From Bacteroidales bacterium UBA4459 (GTDB taxonomy: Bacteria > Bacteroidota > Bacteroidia > Bacteroidales > F082): 9,736 nt of DNA. This document shows, piece by piece, positions 6,437-9,736 of this stretch (position 1 is its first letter; the number at the start of each line of letters is the position of its first letter). The notes below the pieces were generated by a model that worked only from the letters and a program-made list of their open reading frames with translations, was not told where the DNA came from and did no database searches. Position numbers and translations under genes: made by a program. The stretch lies in contig DGOT01000004.1 in the NCBI GenBank assembly GCA_002389465.1, positions 1 through 9,736 of the forward strand. The letters run 5' to 3'.

Positions 6437-7927
6437 TTAAAATAAGTATTTGAATGTTAAAACGATAGAACTCTCGGTTAGTTTATTTTTTGCGGGGTTC
6501 ATATCCTGATATGTGTACAAATAGTAATCCTCATTTGATTTCGAATAAACATAGGCTACATCCAGGGCGAAATTATCTCCGCGATAACCCAGCCCTCCCG
6601 AATACGATTGCCTGCTTCCGTCATTAAGATTGTTTTTATATGGGCTGGCGTATAGTGCATATCCACCCCTGAGGCTTATTCTGGAAAACCGCCATTCGGT
6701 GCCTACTCTGAAATTATGCGTAGCTTTGAAGTAGGTGTTTATATCCATATTTTCATTATAAAAATCATAATCTTGGGCGTTCAGCTTAGCGCTGGTGTAG
6801 TTTACATACTCATATTCTCCCGAAATAAATCCGATCTCTTTAATTACAAAACCAAGGTCGCCTATTATTCTCATGGGGGTCGTCAGTTTGTATTTGTATT
6901 CACCTATGACGGATGCATAATGATCATAATCGGGTGTTACCCATGAGCCTGTACTCAGAGCGTAAACATCGCTGGTAGTATATGTACTCCATGTATCCCG
7001 CAATCCCCAGTAATAGGTAGGTGTATGATAAGCGACTCCGATCCTCAGCCAGTTAACAGGCCTGACAATAGCGCCAATTTTAAAATTAACTCCCATACCG
7101 CGCGTATAAAGATCCTCGGTTACACTCCAGTTATCAAACGTAGCTATTGTATCTGCAACATCGGTTTCAAAATAAGAAGTTGTGCGCAGGTACCTTGTAT
7201 AAGGAAGGCCTAAGGTAGCGCCAATGTAAAGTATATCGTTGAAATTTGCCCCGGCCGATACAAACCATTCATTTGTTGATCCGTGTGTTTCAACGGTTTG
7301 CGATTGCATTAATCCTCCGGCAGGAACAGGTGAGACCAAATACGTTGTTCCTTCGAATGTTAAGGTGTCCAATAAATATGTTTCCCATGCGGGGCCTATA
7401 TAGTACGGATCGTAATTTATCAGATTGCCCAAGTTACCACCACCGTCAAGATAATCCAAAGCGTCGTCAAGGTAAGCATCAATTCGGGAGCTTTTTGTGT
7501 TGATCCCTTGCGTAAAAGTATTCGTATTGAAGTTATTCAATCTATTCATTCCCAATGCGTATTGAAAATATTTCCAGCCTTTCCCTCCCCTGCCTAATCG
7601 TTTAGCGTTTACATATCCGAAGTTGTTAAAAGCCATCACAAAACTGTTGTTATCAGCAACTGTTCCATTATAAACCGACGTAACTTTGCGCGGAGTAAAA
7701 CTGAGTGTTCCCAGGATTTCACTTGTTCTGTAGATTCCAATTCCACCGGGGTTGGTACTTAACACCGAGAAATCACCACCCAAAGCGCCAAAGGCTCCTC
7801 CAACGGCCATGAACCGGGCTGACCCCTGATAAAAGTTCTGCGAATAACGCAGGGCATCTTCGGCGTACTGAGCCGGGAGAATATAGGTCAGGAACATAAG
7901 ACCCATTAATATGATTGATCTTTTCAT
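6437..7927 (-). CDS. Outer membrane beta-barrel protein, OmpP1/FadL/TodX-like
   Basis: 496 residues. A signal peptide occupies residues 1-19 (MKRS, then a hydrophobic stretch ending LPA-Q). The mature N terminus has the FadL-family hatch-like signature GSARFMAVGGAFGALGGDFS (35-54) followed by STNPGGIGIYRTSE (57-70), equivalent to the NPAG motif. The remainder alternates short aromatic-rich beta strands (for example NWLRIGVAYHTPTYYW and RGGYALYASPY) and ends in SSIVLTFKYLF, with a terminal Phe as expected for BAM-assembled barrels. FadL-family channels carry hydrophobic compounds across the outer membrane; the substrate here cannot be predicted. It is the second gene of an operon, starting 42 bp after the low-complexity lipoprotein gene. 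Function beyond 'FadL-like barrel' is inference. Confidence 0.85.
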   Translation of the reverse strand: MKRSIILMGLMFLTYILPAQYAEDALRYSQNFYQGSARFMAVGGAFGALGGDFSVLSTNPGGIGIYRTSEILGTLSFTPRKVTSVYNGTVADNNSFVMAFNNFGYVNAKRLGRGGKGWKYFQYALGMNRLNNFNTNTFTQGINTKSSRIDAYLDDALDYLDGGGNLGNLINYDPYYIGPAWETYLLDTLTFEGTTYLVSPVPAGGLMQSQTVETHGSTNEWFVSAGANFNDILYIGATLGLPYTRYLRTTSYFETDVADTIATFDNWSVTEDLYTRGMGVNFKIGAIVRPVNWLRIGVAYHTPTYYWGLRDTWSTYTTSDVYALSTGSWVTPDYDHYASVIGEYKYKLTTPMRIIGDLGFVIKEIGFISGEYEYVNYTSAKLNAQDYDFYNENMDINTYFKATHNFRVGTEWRFSRISLRGGYALYASPYKNNLNDGSRQSYSGGLGYRGDNFALDVAYVYSKSNEDYYLYTYQDMNPAKNKLTESSIVLTFKYLF

Positions 7928-7969
7928 GAGTTTACTATTTGATGAATACCTGATAGGTGGAAATTAATA

Positions 7970-9415
7970 TTATCTTCTTCTCGGACTAACGCCGCTACCC
8001 GAAGAAGAACCGGATGATCTTGATGAACCTGAAGAACTGCTGCCACTGTTTGATCTTGAACTGCTGCCGCTTGAGTAGCTACTGCTCCTGGAATGGCTTG
8101 CTCCTGTCGAAGTCGATCTGGATGGCGATGAATAACTACGCGAAGAAGAGTTCGATCTGGATGGCGATGAATAACTTTTCCGTGATGTTGACGAGCCAAA
8201 CGATGACCGGCTTCTTGATGATTTGTAAATATCGTTGTTCCTTGATTTGGAATTACTCAAATTACTCGTGGTTGTCGGGTTTGTTCTTACATTACGTGTT
8301 CGGGTTTTATTTTCCGAGCCGACAATTTTCTTGTTAGTTGGACGAACATATTCCGATCTGCTGCCTGTACTATTTTGATTGGACAAGTTTTGATATGATT
8401 TAGGTTTCTGATAGATCATGTTTCTATCACCTCTTTTAATATTTTGTGAGGCGGAACCCTGAGTTGTGGTTGTTTCATTACCCGGCTTGCCAATTTTAAT
8501 ACTTCTTCCGTTAGTTCTCGGGCTGGTTGTATTGGAAGCAGTTTGTCCGGATGAGGCGCCAACAGTTGCTCCTCCCCTGTTTATGGATGATATAGCTCCA
8601 CCGCTTACGTATGTGTTGTCGCCCGAGTTACCAGTTCCCGGTGATGATGTTGATCCGCCACCACCTCCTCTGTTTCTCGGAATAGTAGTGCCAGTAACAC
8701 CACTACCTCTTGGTCCGTAAGCAACTGCCGGGCCATAACCGTATTCAGGATAATATCCTCCGCCGTAAGGTGGATAATAGCCGCCATAAGGTGGGTAGTA
8801 ACCGCCGTAATATCCGTTCCAGTAACCGGCATTGTAACCTGCCGAATAGCCCATCATGTAACTGTTGTAACCGTAAAAAGGATCGTAGTAATAACTTGGG
8901 TAGTAGTAATTTGGCCATCCATAGCCATATCCCGTTTGCCAGCCCCAGCCACCATAACCCATACCGTAACCGGAACTCATACCGAATCCAATGGAAAAGT
9001 TGGAGCCACTGTTGCAACCGCAATTGCCTGTATTGTATCCGTCATAATATCCAAAATCAGAACTGTTGCTGTTGCTTCCAAATCTATTGATCCTACTTTC
9101 GTAACTGTCGTCATACTGCTCATCTATATAATCGTATTCGCTATCAGAAGAGCCTTTGGCAGCTACATCATCCTGGTATGTAGAGTTGTAATCAAATGAG
9201 TCTCCATTACTTGTGTTGGTCTTCACCGTCTTGGAACCATAATCATCTGCATTTTTTTCAAAATCATCCCAGTTGTATTCCCCCGGGTTGTTTGTACCTC
9301 TGGCATAATAAATATCGTCTTTGGGAATGTCACCGACTGATGAGCAAGAGGTAATCAATAAACCCGCCAGGATTAAGGTGAGAAACGAAACGAGATGATT
9401 TTTTTGTGCTTTCAT
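7970..9415 (-). CDS. Low-complexity lipoprotein: acidic N-terminal region, Gly/Tyr-rich middle, Ser/Arg-rich tail
   Basis: 481 residues from the ATG at 9415-9413. Residues 1-24 form a lipoprotein signal peptide with lipobox ITSC (C24). The mature protein has four compositional zones. Residues 29-110 are Asp/Glu/Asn-rich and acidic. Residues 111-235 are rich in Gly, Tyr and Trp, with GGYYPPY repeats. Residues 236-330 are a Gly/Thr/Ser/Asn linker including a six-Gly run. Residues 331-481 are Ser/Arg/Lys-rich, with SYSSPSRS repeats and an RRR terminus. No globular domain or enzyme motif is recognised, and most of the chain should be disordered. An in-frame ATG at 9445-9443 with a strong upstream Shine-Dalgarno would add MFINVQEPNI. 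I prefer 9415 because it gives a standard signal peptide, but the choice is open. It is the first gene of the operon with the FadL-like barrel, so an envelope role is inferred. Confidence 0.82.
   Translation of the reverse strand: MKAQKNHLVSFLTLILAGLLITSCSSVGDIPKDDIYYARGTNNPGEYNWDDFEKNADDYGSKTVKTNTSNGDSFDYNSTYQDDVAAKGSSDSEYDYIDEQYDDSYESRINRFGSNSNSSDFGYYDGYNTGNCGCNSGSNFSIGFGMSSGYGMGYGGWGWQTGYGYGWPNYYYPSYYYDPFYGYNSYMMGYSAGYNAGYWNGYYGGYYPPYGGYYPPYGGGYYPEYGYGPAVAYGPRGSGVTGTTIPRNRGGGGGSTSSPGTGNSGDNTYVSGGAISSINRGGATVGASSGQTASNTTSPRTNGRSIKIGKPGNETTTTQGSASQNIKRGDRNMIYQKPKSYQNLSNQNSTGSRSEYVRPTNKKIVGSENKTRTRNVRTNPTTTSNLSNSKSRNNDIYKSSRSRSSFGSSTSRKSYSSPSRSNSSSRSYSSPSRSTSTGASHSRSSSYSSGSSSRSNSGSSSSGSSRSSGSSSGSGVSPRRR
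8113..8176 (-). repeat. 25 bp direct repeat, two exact copies 39 bp apart
   Basis: The segments 8113-8137 and 8152-8176 are identical over 25 bases, with a 39 bp period (13 codons). They encode the repeated SYSSPSRS motif in the Ser/Arg tail of the lipoprotein. Identity at DNA level, including synonymous positions, suggests recent tandem duplication rather than selection on the peptide alone. Confidence 0.9.
8741..8806 (-). repeat. Tandem 21 bp units encoding GGYYPPY heptapeptides
   Basis: Residues 204-225 of the lipoprotein read GGYYPPY, GGYYPPY, then a variant GGGYYPEY. The underlying DNA is a degenerate 21 bp tandem repeat with one 3 bp insertion in the last copy. Flanking sequence (GYNAGYWNGYY, PEYGYGPA) is similar in composition, so the repeat probably grew from a Gly/Tyr-rich region. 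Confidence 0.85.
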
Positions 9416-9427
9416 GATATTCGGTTC

Positions 9428-9457
9428 TTGTACATTAATAAACATTGTGTAATTTTG
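9428..9457 (+). promoter_or_regulatory. Bacteroidota-type promoter for prolyl-tRNA synthetase
   Basis: A TTG at 9428-9430, a 19 bp spacer and TAATTTTG at 9450-9457 form an exact match to the Bacteroidota -33 TTG / -7 TAnnTTTG consensus. Transcription would begin near 9462-9465, leaving a leader of about 35 nt before the ATG at 9499. Confidence 0.68.
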
Positions 9458-9466
9458 TCCTCCTTT
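9457..9466 (-). promoter_or_regulatory. Strong Shine-Dalgarno-like sequence upstream of the lipoprotein gene
   Basis: On the minus strand this reads AAAGGAGGAC, a near-perfect Shine-Dalgarno. It lies 13 nt (from the end of GGAGG) before the in-frame ATG at 9445 and about 43 nt before the preferred ATG at 9415. The spacing to 9445 is longer than usual. It bears directly on the start choice for the lipoprotein, and it is unusual because neighbouring genes show no such motif. Confidence 0.5.
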
Positions 9467-9473
9467 AAAATTG

Positions 9474-9506
9474 CAAATACTATACCAAACTTAAGATAAT
9501 GGCAAA
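9474..9506 (-). promoter_or_regulatory. Candidate promoter for the lipoprotein/outer membrane protein operon
   Basis: On the minus strand, TTTG (9506-9503), a 20 bp spacer and TAGTATTTG (9482-9474) resemble the Bacteroidota consensus with one extra base in the -7 element. The -33 element falls inside the first codons of proS. The predicted transcript would start about 9467-9469, almost at the Shine-Dalgarno-like sequence, and would be divergent from the proS promoter. Confidence 0.4.
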
Positions 9507-9736
9507 AGAGTTAACATCCCGAGAGGAAAATTATTCCCAATGGTACAACGATCTGGTAATAAAAGCTGATTTAGCTGAAAACTCTGCTGTAAGAGGCTCA
9601 ATGGTAATAAAACCTTATGGGTTTGCCATATGGGAAAAGATGCAGGCGGCTTTAGACAAGATGTTTAAAGAAACAGGGCATGAGAATGCTTATTTCCCTT
9701 TATTCATACCAAAATCCTTTTTTGCCAGGGAGGCTG
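9499..9736 (+). CDS. proS: Prolyl-tRNA synthetase, N-terminal fragment
   Basis: The ATG at 9499 opens a frame that runs off the window end, giving 79 residues. The start MAKELTSREENYSQWYNDLVIKA leads into ADLAENSAVRGSMVIKPYGF and AIWEKMQAALDKMF, then NAYFPLFIPKSFF. This matches the start of the eukaryote/archaeal-like class II prolyl-tRNA synthetases (Thermus type, lacking the bacterial editing insertion), where the VRG...PYGxAIWE segment leads into motif 1. The enzyme charges tRNA-Pro in the cytoplasm. There is no Shine-Dalgarno, but an exact Bacteroidota promoter lies upstream. The catalytic motifs are outside the window. Confidence 0.95.
   Translation, partial: MAKELTSREENYSQWYNDLVIKADLAENSAVRGSMVIKPYGFAIWEKMQAALDKMFKETGHENAYFPLFIPKSFFAREA

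Noticed and set aside
6422..6451. Imperfect hairpin (ACTTAT / ATAAGT, with extended A/T pairs and a 2-base bulge) across the convergent stops of the TPR and FadL-like genes
   Set aside because: The stem is short and A/T only, with no T tract on either strand, so it is too weak to call a terminator.
8014..9199. Several open frames opposite or out of frame with the lipoprotein gene (both strands)
   Set aside because: They are compositional shadows of the repetitive Ser/Gly/Tyr codons, with biased or implausible protein sequences and no start or domain support.

Overview
The window looks like a core-genome stretch from a member of the Bacteroidota. Three things point that way. The divergent 9.4 kb intergenic region carries a clear Bacteroidota-type promoter (TTG, 19 bp, TAnnTTTG). 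Most start codons lack a Shine-Dalgarno sequence and sit behind A/T-rich leaders. The gene content is typical: a FadL/OmpP1-like outer membrane protein, a Nif3 protein with an insert domain, an LpxH-type lipid A hydrolase and a eukaryote-like prolyl-tRNA synthetase. No mobile element, CRISPR array, tRNA or rRNA is visible, and no gene-free stretch exceeds about 150 bp.

Layout from left to right. The end of a glyceraldehyde-3-phosphate dehydrogenase gene (+) runs tail-to-tail, with a 1 bp gap, into a three-gene minus-strand operon transcribed lpxK - purine nucleoside phosphorylase - lpxH (176-2813). This operon joins two lipid A biosynthesis steps to one purine-salvage enzyme. Divergent from lpxK is a plus-strand pair: a Nif3-family dinuclear-metal protein and a coiled-coil C4 zinc-ribbon protein (2956-4841), closed by a strong intrinsic terminator. 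Just beyond it lies an exported TPR-like protein (4931-6427), which converges on a second minus-strand operon. That operon encodes, in transcription order, an unusual low-complexity lipoprotein (about 9415 to 7970) and a FadL-family outer membrane beta-barrel (7927-6437). Divergent from the lipoprotein is the start of prolyl-tRNA synthetase (9499 to the window end).

Most genes are ordinary housekeeping or cell-envelope functions. The points most worth attention are: (i) the lipoprotein, which has an acidic N-terminal part, a Gly/Tyr/Trp-rich middle with heptapeptide repeats and a Ser/Arg-rich basic tail, and which shares an operon with an outer membrane barrel; (ii) an Asp in the phosphorylase at the position of the purine-recognising Asn of classical trimeric enzymes; (iii) the TTG start of lpxH, in the same frame as the upstream stop codon; (iv) the tightly packed terminator and leader before the TPR gene; and (v) overlapping divergent promoter and Shine-Dalgarno signals near 9.46 kb. 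I did not find a convincing new multi-gene defence or mobile system here.
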